Of a stretch of 19,923 nt of DNA, positions 1 through 7,602 are shown in pieces. Source of the stretch: an uncultured Bacilli bacterium (GTDB lineage: Bacteria > Bacillota_I > Bacilli_A > RF39 > UBA660). Position 1 is the first letter of the stretch. The number at the start of each line of letters is the position of its first letter. The position numbers and the translations under genes are program-made. The notes beneath the pieces were generated by a model. That model was not told where the DNA came from. It saw nothing but the letters and a program-made list of their open reading frames with translations, and did not search any database. The stretch covers positions 2,688-22,610 of the forward strand of contig CAJUJA010000009.1 of NCBI GenBank assembly GCA_910586635.1. The letters are read 5' to 3'.

Positions 1-11
1 TCTTCCGATCT
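1..11. other. Untrimmed Illumina adapter remnant at contig edge
   Basis: The first 11 bases, TCTTCCGATCT, are identical to the 3' end of the standard Illumina TruSeq-type adapter. They sit exactly at position 1. This is most simply library adapter left on the end of a contig and not organism DNA. Anything read through these bases, including the first codons of the partial gene that follows, should be ignored. Confidence 0.9.
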
Positions 12-220
12 TAGGAAAATCGAATATTGTTAATAATCATAGTAATAATAATATTTATTTTGTAAAAAAAGAAAAAGATCAATCCGAAATAAAATATTTT
101 TTGAATCCTTATTTTTATAAAATAGAGAATTTTGAGAGAATGCTTCATAAAAAATATTATGACTTTTTTATTGATGAAAGTAAACGTGTTAAAAATCAAG
201 AAGGTCAGTGTCAAAAATAG
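12..220 (+). CDS. 3' end of an unrecognised gene (partial)
   Basis: A reading frame is open from the window edge to a TAG at 218-220, giving about 68 residues of a C-terminus. The stretch is rich in Lys, Asn, Tyr and Phe and reads near its end ...YYDFFIDESKRVKNQEGQCQK. I do not recognise a family, and no membrane segment or catalytic motif is visible. The frame is immediately followed by a strong terminator whose stem includes the stop codon, which supports it as the real end of a gene. The start lies beyond the contig edge. Confidence 0.55.
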
Positions 221-251
221 TCAAATCGTTTGAAGTTTGACTATTTTTTTT
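213..251 (+). terminator. Rho-independent terminator after the partial gene
   Basis: AAAAATAGTCAAA (213-225) pairs perfectly over 13 bp with TTTGACTATTTTT (236-248). The loop is 10 nt and the right arm runs into a T tract ending at 251. The left arm contains the stop codon of the upstream partial gene. The loop also holds the -35 of the parE promoter. Confidence 0.8.
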
Positions 252-258
252 GTATAAT
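230..258 (+). promoter_or_regulatory. Sigma-A type promoter of parE
   Basis: The candidate -35 is TTGAAG at 230-235 and the -10 is a perfect TATAAT at 253-258, with a 17 bp spacer. The predicted transcript starts near 265 and leaves a leader of about 22 nt before the parE ATG at 287. The -35 lies inside the loop of the preceding terminator, so termination and initiation share the same bases. Confidence 0.6.
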
Positions 259-286
259 TATTATGGAAAGTAATGGTGATTATAAA

Positions 287-2188
287 ATGGCGTTAAAGTA
301 TGATGATTCATCAATTAAAATACTAGAGGGGTTAGAAGCAGTAAGAAAACGCCCTGGAATGTATATTGGTTCTACAGATAAAAGAGGACTTCATCATTTA
401 ATTTGGGAAATTGTTGATAATTCTGTAGATGAGGCAATCAATGGTTTTGGGGATTATATTAAAATTACAATTCATTCTGATAAAAGTGTTAGTGTAGAAG
501 ATCATGGACGTGGAGTTCCAACGGGAATGCATGCATCTGGTAAGTCTACGCCAGAGGTTATTTTTACAGTTTTACATGCAGGTGGTAAGTTTGAATCAGA
601 TGGTTATAAGGTATCAGGTGGACTACACGGGGTTGGTTCCAGTGTTGTTAATGCTTTATCTAAATGGATGGAAGTAACCATTAAACATAATAAAGAAGAG
701 CATTACATTCGATTTGAAAATGGTGGGACCGTAGCAGTACCTCTTAAAAAGTTAGGAAATACAAATAGAAGTGGTACTACTGTAAGATTTTTACCTGATT
801 CTGATATTTTTTCTTCTACTAATTTTTCATTTACTACTATATGCGAAAGAATGCAAGAATCGGCTTTTCTATTAAAAGGAATTACCATAGAAGTGATTGA
901 TGAAGAGGATGGAAGAGAAGCAAAGTTCTGTTATGAAAGGGGAATTGAAGAATTTGTTGAAGACTTAAACCATGGAAAAAATGTACTTCATAAAGTATTA
1001 TCAATTGGCGGTATCAAGGATAAAATTGAAGTAGAAATTTCTATGCAGTATACAGATACTTATTCTGAAAACATTGTAAGTTTTGTTAATAATGTAAAGA
1101 CGATAGATGGTGGAAGTCATGAAGTCGGATTTAAAACAGCTTTAACTCGTGTTTTTAATGACTATGCCAAAAGTAATGGTTTTATTAAAGGAAAGGAAAA
1201 ATCCCTGGAAGGTAGTGATGTAAGAGAAGGATTAACTGCTGTAATTAGTTTAAAAATACCTGAGGCTCTTCTTCAATTTGAAGGACAAACCAAAGGAAAA
1301 TTAGGAACTCCTCAGGCAAGAGTTGCAGTTGATTCTATTGTTACAGAACAAATGAAGGTATTCTTAGAAGAAAATAAGGTCATTGCAACAGAGATTATTA
1401 ATAAATCCTTAAAAAGTAAAATGGCAAGGGAGGCTGCCCGTAAGGCCCGTGAAGAAGCGAGAAAGGGAAGTAAGAAAAATTCAAAAGAAAGAAGCCTATC
1501 TGGTAAACTTGCTCCAGCAGGAAGTAAAGATAAAACAAAAAAGGAGTTATTCTTAGTTGAGGGAGATTCTGCAGGTGGTTCTGCTAAACAGGGACGAGAT
1601 CGTAAATATCAGGCGATTCTTCCTTTACGTGGAAAGGTATTAAATACAGAGAAAACCAAAGAAGAAGACATTTTAAAAAATGAAGAAATTAATACGATGA
1701 TATATACCATAGGTGCTGGATATGGACAGAATTTTTCTATTGAAGACTGTGAATATTCTAAAGTTATTATCATGAGTGATGCGGATGAAGATGGAGGACA
1801 TATTCAGTGTTTGCTTTTAACATTCTTTTATCGTTATATGAAACCTCTAATAGAAGATGGACGACTTTTTGTAGCTTTACCACCTCTTTTTAAAATTCAA
1901 AGTGGTAAACAGGTAGAATATGCTTATACAGTAGAAGAAATGAAAGAAAAATCTAAGGGGCGTAAATGCGATATTCAACGTTATAAGGGATTGGGTGAGA
2001 TGAATGCAGATCAGTTATGTGAAACTACGATGCAACCTGGTTCTAGAACATTAATTAGGGTCAATATTGAAGATGCACAACTTGCTGAAAAACGAGTATC
2101 CGTTCTTATGGGAGATGATGTTCCTCCTCGTAAGGAATGGATTGATGAAAATGTAGAATTTACCCTAGAAGATGATTATCAAATATAG
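287..2188 (+). CDS. parE: DNA topoisomerase IV subunit B (ParE)
   Basis: ATPase subunit of topoisomerase IV, which works with ParC to unlink replicated chromosomes. I chose ATG 287 over the upstream in-frame TTG at 230 because the family start (MALKYDDSSIKILEGLEAVR) begins there, a GGTGAT ribosome site precedes it, and 230 lies upstream of the predicted transcript start. That gives 633 residues. The GHKL ATPase domain shows EIVDN (E41, N45), DHGRG (72-76), HAGGKF (97-102) and GGLHGVG (111-117). The TOPRIM domain has EGDSAGGSA from E425 and DADED (D498, D500, D502), followed by QRYKGLGEMN. It is called ParE and not GyrB because the whole reading matches Gram-positive ParE closely (for example TPEVIFTVLHAGGKF and RESAFLLKG-like text) and the partner gene parC follows. 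Intact. Confidence 0.95.
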   Translation: MALKYDDSSIKILEGLEAVRKRPGMYIGSTDKRGLHHLIWEIVDNSVDEAINGFGDYIKITIHSDKSVSVEDHGRGVPTGMHASGKSTPEVIFTVLHAGGKFESDGYKVSGGLHGVGSSVVNALSKWMEVTIKHNKEEHYIRFENGGTVAVPLKKLGNTNRSGTTVRFLPDSDIFSSTNFSFTTICERMQESAFLLKGITIEVIDEEDGREAKFCYERGIEEFVEDLNHGKNVLHKVLSIGGIKDKIEVEISMQYTDTYSENIVSFVNNVKTIDGGSHEVGFKTALTRVFNDYAKSNGFIKGKEKSLEGSDVREGLTAVISLKIPEALLQFEGQTKGKLGTPQARVAVDSIVTEQMKVFLEENKVIATEIINKSLKSKMAREAARKAREEARKGSKKNSKERSLSGKLAPAGSKDKTKKELFLVEGDSAGGSAKQGRDRKYQAILPLRGKVLNTEKTKEEDILKNEEINTMIYTIGAGYGQNFSIEDCEYSKVIIMSDADEDGGHIQCLLLTFFYRYMKPLIEDGRLFVALPPLFKIQSGKQVEYAYTVEEMKEKSKGRKCDIQRYKGLGEMNADQLCETTMQPGSRTLIRVNIEDAQLAEKRVSVLMGDDVPPRKEWIDENVEFTLEDDYQI

Positions 2189-2363
2189 AATGAAGTATTT
2201 GGTTTTCAAATGGTAATTCATCAAGAGTAATATCAATAATTTTTTTGAATATAGCATTCTAACTAACAAAATATATAAGCTGTGACCTAGAATGATTGCA
2301 AGTAGATATAAAGGATTTAAAGGAGTTTTTAAGATATAAAAAATCACAATATGGGAGGATATT

Positions 2364-4907
2364 ATGGCAAAAAAAGGTGTTCAAGAAGTGATAGAAAAAA
2401 TATTTGATTATACATTAGAAGATATTATGGGAGAACGTTTTGGAAGTTATTCTAAATATATCATTCAAGATCGTGCTATTCCTGATGCAAGAGATGGATT
2501 AAAACCTGTTCAACGTCGTATTTTATATTCCATGTATAAGGAAAAGAATACGTTTGATAGGGGGTACCGTAAGAGTGCCAAAACTGTTGGAGATGTTATT
2601 GGAAATTATCATCCTCACGGGGATACGTCTATTTATGATGCAATGGTTAGAATGAGCCAACCTTGGAAGACTAGAACTCCTTATATTGATATGCATGGAA
2701 ATAATGGTTCTATTGATGGAGATAGCCCAGCAGCTTATCGTTATACAGAAGCACGTCTTTCTAAAATTAGTAATGAGATGATTCGTGACATTGATAAAAA
2801 TACCATTGAGTTTGCACCGAACTTTGATGATACAACGGTAGAACCTACCGTACTACCTGCAAGATTTCCAGCATTACTTGTATATGGTGCTCAAGGAATT
2901 TCAGCAGGGTATGCTACGAATATTCCACCGCATAATTTATCGGAAGTAATTGATGCCACCATTCATCGAATTGATAGCCCGAATTGCGGCTTGGACACCC
3001 TTATGAAATATGTAAAAGGTCCTGATTTTCCAACTGGCGGAATTGTAGAGGGACTTGATGGGATTAAAAGTGCTTATGAGACAGGTCGTGGACGTATTGT
3101 TATTAGAAGTCGTTATAGTATAGAAAAAAATCAGGGGAAATCTTCTATTGTGATTACTGAAATTCCCTTTGAAACGAATAAAGCCCAAATGGTTAAGAAA
3201 ATAGATGATATTAGAATTGATAAAAAAGTCGATGGTATCTTAGAGGTTAGAGATGAATCAGCTAGTGATGTACGCGTTGTAATTGATTTGAAAAAAGGAG
3301 CGAATGAAGAACTTATTATTAACTATTTATTAAAAAATACCGATATGCAAATTAGTTATAATTTTAATATGGTATCGATTGTGAATAAACGTCCTAAACT
3401 TCTTGGGTTATGTGCTTGTTTGGACGCTTTTATTGCTCATCAAAGGCAAGTCATTACTAGAAGAACGGAGTTTGACCTAAATCATGCCGAGGCACGTCTT
3501 CATATTGTAGAAGGATTAATTAAATGTATTTCTATTTTAGATGAAGTAATTAAGGTGATTCGTGCATCTAAAAACAAAAGTGATGCCAAAGAAAATTTAG
3601 TAAAAGAGTTTGATTTTTCAGAACGTCAGGCTGAGGCTATTGTTATGTTACAACTTTATCGTTTAACTAATACAGATGTCGTAGAATTAGAAAGTGAAAT
3701 GGAAAAGTTAAAGAAAATTATTGAGGGCTTAACGGCTATTTTAGGAGATTCTGAAATTTTAAAGGGAGTTATGAAAAAAGAATTAAGAGATGTAAAGAAG
3801 AATTTTGGAGTGGATCGAATTACAGATATTAAAGAAGAAATTACAGAAATAAAAATTGATACTACAGTCATGATTCCTAAAGAGGAGGTTATTGTGACTA
3901 TTACTAGGGATGGATATATTAAAAGAACTAGTCTTAGAAGTTATCAGGCTAGCAGTGAAGATTTACCAACTTTAAAAGAAAATGATTATATGATTGGAAG
4001 GTACGCAATGCTAACCACTCATACTTTATTAGTATTTACTTCCTTAGGAAATTATTTATATATTCCAGTTCATACAATCTTTGATATTAAATGGAAAGAT
4101 ATGGGAAAACATATTTCAAATTTAACTCCTATTTCACCAGAGGAAGGTATCGTAGCTGCAATTCCTGTTTACTCATTTGATAGAGACCAAAATATTATCA
4201 TAGCAACTCAGAATGGAATGATAAAAAGAAGTAGACTTTGTGATTTTAAACTTAGTAGGTATTCAAAACCTGCCTCTTGTATTAAATTAAAGGAAGATGA
4301 TTTACTAATTTCAGCCATGATAGAAAGGGAAGATACAATATTTCTAACTACGAATACAGGATATGGGTTAAGCTTTTTGACAGAAGAAATCCCTGTAGTA
4401 GGGGTAAAAGCAAGTGGTGTTAAATCAATGAAGATAAAGGATGAAAGAATAGTTTCTATGAATAACTTTAGTTATAATCATGAAGAATTTATTACGATTA
4501 TTACTGATAAGGGAACAGGTAAAAGGGTAAGACTTAGTGAGTTTCCTATCTCTACTAGATCCCGTCGAGGCCTATTAACAATTCGTGAAGTGAAAACCAA
4601 CCCATACTCTATTGTTAAAACATTTATTGTAGATTCTAAAAGGTATTTGGGTATTAAAAATGGAGAGATCAAAACGTTAAAAATGACAGAACTACCTATA
4701 TTAGATCGCTATTCTACAGGTAGTCAAATTTCCAAAAAGGAGATTAGTGATGCTTTTATTGTGAGTGAGTTGATAGAGGAAGAACAATTTGACCCTGAGA
4801 AAGTAAAAAAAACATCAGATGAAATAAAATTAAAGAAGGATCAAGTTTCATTAGAAGAAATCGATGATCGCCTAATGACAATAGATGATTTCTTGCAAGG
4901 GGAATAA
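2364..4907 (+). CDS. parC: DNA topoisomerase IV subunit A (ParC)
   Basis: DNA cleavage and religation subunit of topoisomerase IV, 847 residues, of normal length for Gram-positive ParC/GrlA. The N-terminal breakage-reunion domain shows SKYIIQDRAIPDARDGLKPVQ, the HPHGD motif (83-87) and RYTEARL with catalytic Tyr127. A beta-pinwheel C-terminal domain follows from about residue 500. At the two positions tied to quinolone susceptibility (S80 and E84 in S. aureus GrlA) this protein has Thr88 and Asp92. A GGGAGG ribosome site at 2353-2358 supports the ATG. parE ends 175 nt upstream. That gap contains no clear terminator, so co-transcription is likely. The next gene starts 3 nt after the stop. Confidence 0.95.
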   Translation: MAKKGVQEVIEKIFDYTLEDIMGERFGSYSKYIIQDRAIPDARDGLKPVQRRILYSMYKEKNTFDRGYRKSAKTVGDVIGNYHPHGDTSIYDAMVRMSQPWKTRTPYIDMHGNNGSIDGDSPAAYRYTEARLSKISNEMIRDIDKNTIEFAPNFDDTTVEPTVLPARFPALLVYGAQGISAGYATNIPPHNLSEVIDATIHRIDSPNCGLDTLMKYVKGPDFPTGGIVEGLDGIKSAYETGRGRIVIRSRYSIEKNQGKSSIVITEIPFETNKAQMVKKIDDIRIDKKVDGILEVRDESASDVRVVIDLKKGANEELIINYLLKNTDMQISYNFNMVSIVNKRPKLLGLCACLDAFIAHQRQVITRRTEFDLNHAEARLHIVEGLIKCISILDEVIKVIRASKNKSDAKENLVKEFDFSERQAEAIVMLQLYRLTNTDVVELESEMEKLKKIIEGLTAILGDSEILKGVMKKELRDVKKNFGVDRITDIKEEITEIKIDTTVMIPKEEVIVTITRDGYIKRTSLRSYQASSEDLPTLKENDYMIGRYAMLTTHTLLVFTSLGNYLYIPVHTIFDIKWKDMGKHISNLTPISPEEGIVAAIPVYSFDRDQNIIIATQNGMIKRSRLCDFKLSRYSKPASCIKLKEDDLLISAMIEREDTIFLTTNTGYGLSFLTEEIPVVGVKASGVKSMKIKDERIVSMNNFSYNHEEFITIITDKGTGKRVRLSEFPISTRSRRGLLTIREVKTNPYSIVKTFIVDSKRYLGIKNGEIKTLKMTELPILDRYSTGSQISKKEISDAFIVSELIEEEQFDPEKVKKTSDEIKLKKDQVSLEEIDDRLMTIDDFLQGE

Positions 4908-4910
4908 AAA

Positions 4911-5987
4911 ATGAAAAACAATAATTTTCCTTTACTGAATGAGTTGTGTGAAGAGTTTTTTCAATATTCCAACTCTCCTTTTGTTGGTAATAATATTCTT
5001 CCTTTAGCAGATCTTTGCAAGTGTTTGATCTCGTTATCCAAAACTATAGAGTATGATTATATGGAGGTAATAAATCGTAAGAATGATTCATTTAAAACAA
5101 TGATGTTGCCAGAAGAATCAATTCAGATTTGTGAAGAATTTCTAGATAAAATTCATCCTTCTTTAAAAGAACAATTTCAAACTTTTCTCAAAAATGGAGT
5201 CATTAACTTACATATAGATGATGGCAAAAATAAGTTAGTTGATGTACAACGGGAGTATTACGGTAGACAAGAAAGTTATCCAGATGTTAATGTTGGTATA
5301 TATTATAATTTGTCGGATCCTAATACCATGATACATGAGTTTTTTCATGGGTCTAATTTTGTACCATCATATTTGACAAAACAGGATAAGAGAAAATCTG
5401 AAACCCATAGAATTTTGTCGGAGACTATTTCGGTATATTTTGAAGAGAGAATGATTTCCTATTTAAAAAAATTAGGTTATCCCGCAGGAGAATTAGATCA
5501 ATTGAGTAGGCGTAGATATATAGATAGTATGGAATGCTCGAGGTTTTTATTAGATGAACTTGCTATTCTTGATTGTTATCAAAGAATCGGGAGGATTTCT
5601 TTAGAGGATTATAGGTTAATAAAATCATCAGAAGATCATGGTAGGTCACTTGTTTTTGAAAATGAAGAGGACTTTATTGATTGTTGTACAAAAGTAGAAA
5701 ACAAATTAAAAGAAGGATATCAGCCAATTAATATTAATAGTGCTACAGCTTATACCTTTGGTGTTTCCCTTGCTCTTTTATTAGTAGATCAGGAAAATAA
5801 TATTATGGATGAAAAGATGATAGTTTTAAATGAGAGAATAAAAAATATTGGTTCATATCCAAATCTATTTGATAATATTGCAATATTGGGAATTTCTCTG
5901 AATAAAGATTTCAATGAAAAAGTGGTTAATGTTTTTAAAGGAAAAATGGAGGCTATCGAGCCTATATGTAAAAATAGAAATAAGTAG
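4911..5987 (+). CDS. Compact M3-like zinc metallopeptidase
   Basis: Predicted 358-residue cytoplasmic zinc peptidase; no signal peptide or membrane segment is visible. HEFFH (142-146) supplies two His ligands and the catalytic Glu143. E171 in LSETIS, 25 residues on, fits the third ligand of a gluzincin. The C-terminus (YTFGVSLALLLVDQ, then a helix ending LGISL near 326-330) lines up in order with the same parts of the oligoendopeptidase F encoded at 12453 (YLYSYAICISVATM, LGVDL), so I infer an M3-related fold lacking most of the usual N-terminal half. Substrate is unknown. A ribosome site, AAGGGGA (4897-4903), lies inside the end of parC and the start is 3 nt after the parC stop, so translation is probably coupled. 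A different gluzincin family is possible. Confidence 0.7.
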   Translation: MKNNNFPLLNELCEEFFQYSNSPFVGNNILPLADLCKCLISLSKTIEYDYMEVINRKNDSFKTMMLPEESIQICEEFLDKIHPSLKEQFQTFLKNGVINLHIDDGKNKLVDVQREYYGRQESYPDVNVGIYYNLSDPNTMIHEFFHGSNFVPSYLTKQDKRKSETHRILSETISVYFEERMISYLKKLGYPAGELDQLSRRRYIDSMECSRFLLDELAILDCYQRIGRISLEDYRLIKSSEDHGRSLVFENEEDFIDCCTKVENKLKEGYQPININSATAYTFGVSLALLLVDQENNIMDEKMIVLNERIKNIGSYPNLFDNIAILGISLNKDFNEKVVNVFKGKMEAIEPICKNRNK

Positions 5988-6005
5988 GTATTTACTTATT
6001 TTTTT
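5978..6005 (+). terminator. AT-rich terminator between the M3-like gene and ylbD
   Basis: AAATAAGTA (5978-5986) pairs with TACTTATTT (5993-6001) across a 6 nt loop and is followed by further T to 6005. The left arm overlaps the stop codon of the peptidase gene. The stem is only 9 bp with one G-C pair, so it may be partial. No good promoter is visible before ylbD, so some readthrough is likely needed. Confidence 0.5.
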
Positions 6006-6030
6006 ATCATATATATTATTAGGTGGTTAT

Positions 6031-6384
6031 ATGTCAAAGGAATTATTTAAAAAATTTGTACGCATTCATCCAGAATTAGGAAATCATGTAATGGATAACA
6101 AAACCAGTTGGCAAAAATTATATGAGTTGTATGAAATGTATGGGGAAGAAAGTAATGTTTGGGATAAATATATTGTAAGGAATGTTGTTACATCTACTAA
6201 AAATAGTGAATCTTCTTTTAGTGATTTAATCAATATGATACGAAATGTAGATTTAGAATCTGTTCAAAAAGGAGTTTCTAATCTACAAAAAACAATTGGA
6301 TTACTTCAAGATATTGGGATTGGTTCTAAATCAACTACTTCCACTTATGAGCCTAGACCACTATACCGATATTTTGATGATTAA
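6031..6384 (+). CDS. ylbD: YlbD-like family protein
   Basis: A 117-residue protein starting MSKELFKKFVRIHPELGNHV, with SWQKLYELYEMYGEE at about 25-39. This resembles the N-terminal block of Bacillus YlbD, described there as a putative spore-coat-like protein (family knowledge). A coat role need not apply here. I chose ATG 6031 because it has a GGTGG ribosome site and because the frame upstream (to 5914) overlaps the end of the previous gene. Gene order ylbD-ylbE-ylbF-rsmD matches Bacillus, which supports the call. The stop TAA shares its last A with the ATG of ylbE (TAATG), suggesting translational coupling. Confidence 0.7.
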   Translation: MSKELFKKFVRIHPELGNHVMDNKTSWQKLYELYEMYGEESNVWDKYIVRNVVTSTKNSESSFSDLINMIRNVDLESVQKGVSNLQKTIGLLQDIGIGSKSTTSTYEPRPLYRYFDD

Positions 6385-6605
6385 TGCATATTAAAACTCA
6401 AATTGTAGTAAAAAGTAATCCAAATATCTATAGGTATTTAAGAGAAAATTCATATTGGTATAAAAGCCTAAATAGAAATCCAGAGAGTATTAAGGAATTG
6501 GAATTAGAAATGAAAAGTAGATATAAACTCACAGCCGAAGGACGCTTAGAAAAGCTAAATAATAGTATGAGTCTTATTAGAAGTTTTATGGATGTATTAA
6601 AATAG
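6384..6605 (+). CDS. ylbE: YlbE-like family protein
   Basis: Small protein of 73 residues. The text NPNIYRYLRENSYWYKSLNRNPESI (split: NPNIYRYLREN, then SYWYKSLNRNP) fits the YlbE-like family signature of an aromatic WY followed by L-x-R-x-P. Function is unknown in Bacillus as well. It starts within the stop codon of ylbD and is closed by a strong terminator that includes its own stop. The tight coupling and its place before ylbF and rsmD support it as a real gene despite its size. Confidence 0.75.
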   Translation: MHIKTQIVVKSNPNIYRYLRENSYWYKSLNRNPESIKELELEMKSRYKLTAEGRLEKLNNSMSLIRSFMDVLK

Positions 6606-6640
6606 GTATTTATCAAAAAGATAAATACCTATTTTATTTT
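6601..6640 (+). terminator. Strong terminator after ylbE
   Basis: AATAGGTATTTATC (6601-6614) and GATAAATACCTATT (6620-6633) form a perfect 14 bp stem with an AAAAA loop, followed by TTATTTT. The left arm includes the ylbE stop codon. It separates ylbDE from ylbF, which has its own promoter. Confidence 0.85.
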
Positions 6641-6694
6641 GTAATGTTGTTTTATAATTATACTATGTAAATAAAGTGATAACCAATTTGAAAG

Positions 6695-6723
6695 TTGAAT
6701 TTGGATTTCTAGATTGTTATAAT
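6695..6723 (+). promoter_or_regulatory. Extended -10 promoter of ylbF-rsmD
   Basis: TTGAAT at 6695-6700 and TATAAT at 6718-6723 are spaced by 17 bp. A TG at 6715-6716 gives the extended -10 form TGnTATAAT. Transcription should begin near 6730, about 20 nt before the ylbF ATG. A second isolated TATAAT at 6653-6658 has no convincing -35. Confidence 0.65.
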
Positions 6724-6749
6724 GATAATATAGAAATGAGTGATACTAT

Positions 6750-7043
6750 ATGTTGGAATTATTAGAAAAGGTAGAATTATTAAAGAAGGAACTGGATCAG
6801 TTAGAAATATGGAAACATTTAGCACAGGCTAGAGATTGCATATATCAAAATTACGAGTTAGTAGATAAAATAAAAATGTATGAGAAATCACCAAATCCTA
6901 AATTAAGACTAGAAATTTATCATTATAATGAGATAATAAAATATAAAAGATTAGAAAATGAAGTCAATTTTATGATTATGGAAATTAATCATAAATTAAA
7001 TGTCTCGTTGGGGGTAAGGAGCTGTCAAAATGAAAATCGTTAG
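6750..7043 (+). CDS. ylbF: Short YlbF family protein
   Basis: A 97-residue mostly helical protein. Its C-terminal helix (YKRLENEVNFMIMEINHKLN, about 65-84) matches the FKRAENEL...EVSVEIG part of Bacillus YlbF (RicF). In Bacillus, YlbF works with YmcA and YaaT as the Y-complex that directs RNase Y processing and coordinates an iron-sulfur cluster (family knowledge). Here the Cys-rich C-terminal tail is absent: only C31 and C93 are present and the protein ends soon after the helix. The partner genes are not in this window. The gene overlaps rsmD by 14 nt, and the position just before rsmD mirrors Bacillus (with ylbG missing). Ribosome site is weak (GAGTGA at 6738). Confidence 0.65.
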   Translation: MLELLEKVELLKKELDQLEIWKHLAQARDCIYQNYELVDKIKMYEKSPNPKLRLEIYHYNEIIKYKRLENEVNFMIMEINHKLNVSLGVRSCQNENR

Positions 7044-7572
7044 TGGTTTTTTAAAGGGTAGAAATATTGAGGGATTTCATTTAGAGGGAACTAGGCCTAC
7101 TATGGATCGAGTGAAGGAAAGTTTATTTTCTATGATTCAAGGAAAAATCGAAAATTGTATTTGTCTAGATTTATTTTCCGGAAGTGGTAATTTAGGATTT
7201 GAATCGATTAGTAGAGGAGCGAAAAAAGTTTATTTTAATGATTTTAATAAAAAGGCAGTTCAGATTATTAGGAAAAATATAAATACTTTTTCTGTTTTTG
7301 ATCGTTCCGTGGTACTCAATATGAATTATAAAAAGGCTTTGCAAGAATTAAAAATGGAAAAATTTGATATTATATTTTTAGATCCGCCTTATGATACAGA
7401 TTATATAGAAGAAAGTATTGAAATAATAGAAAAATATGAAATTCTTCATTCAAATGCTCTTGTTGTATGTGAAAGTAATCGATTAGAAAAAATTGTATAT
7501 AGTAAGAAGTTTGAAGAGTTTAAACGACGTAGATATGGAGATAAATGGGTAGTCATCTTAAGAAAAATATGA
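7030..7572 (+). CDS. rsmD: 16S rRNA (guanine966-N2)-methyltransferase RsmD
   Basis: A 180-residue S-adenosylmethionine methyltransferase that modifies G966 of 16S rRNA in the small subunit. The substrate-binding N-terminus has TRPTMDRVKESLF (21-33). Motif I is LDLFSGSGNLG (46-56), with an acidic residue ending the next strand (YFNDF, 68-72). Motif IV is DPPY (118-121), the N-methyltransferase catalytic signature. The length is normal for the family. An AAGGAG site at 7016-7021 serves ATG 7030, inside the end of ylbF. The stop is TGA, showing that UGA terminates in this organism. In Bacillus coaD follows; here a surface protein gene follows. Confidence 0.93.
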   Translation: MKIVSGFLKGRNIEGFHLEGTRPTMDRVKESLFSMIQGKIENCICLDLFSGSGNLGFESISRGAKKVYFNDFNKKAVQIIRKNINTFSVFDRSVVLNMNYKKALQELKMEKFDIIFLDPPYDTDYIEESIEIIEKYEILHSNALVVCESNRLEKIVYSKKFEEFKRRRYGDKWVVILRKI

Positions 7573-7587
7573 TATTATAAGTATAAT
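7558..7587 (+). promoter_or_regulatory. Candidate promoter of the pilin-like surface gene
   Basis: A perfect TATAAT lies at 7582-7587, just after the rsmD stop. TTAAGA at 7558-7563 is a poor -35 at an 18 bp spacing. The leader would be about 9 nt before GTG 7603. Confidence 0.35.
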
Positions 7588-7602
7588 AGGGATCGTGATA
7601 GT

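Noticed and set aside
2186..2294. Repeated TAGAATG / CATTCTA heptamers in the parE-parC gap
   Set aside because: The 7 bp repeats are short and AT-rich, the spacing is irregular, and no hairpin with a T tract results. I see no regulatory structure in them.
2292..2339. A 15-codon reading frame (MIASRYKGFKGVFKI) between parE and parC
   Set aside because: It has no convincing ribosome site and no recognisable feature; short frames like this are common by chance.
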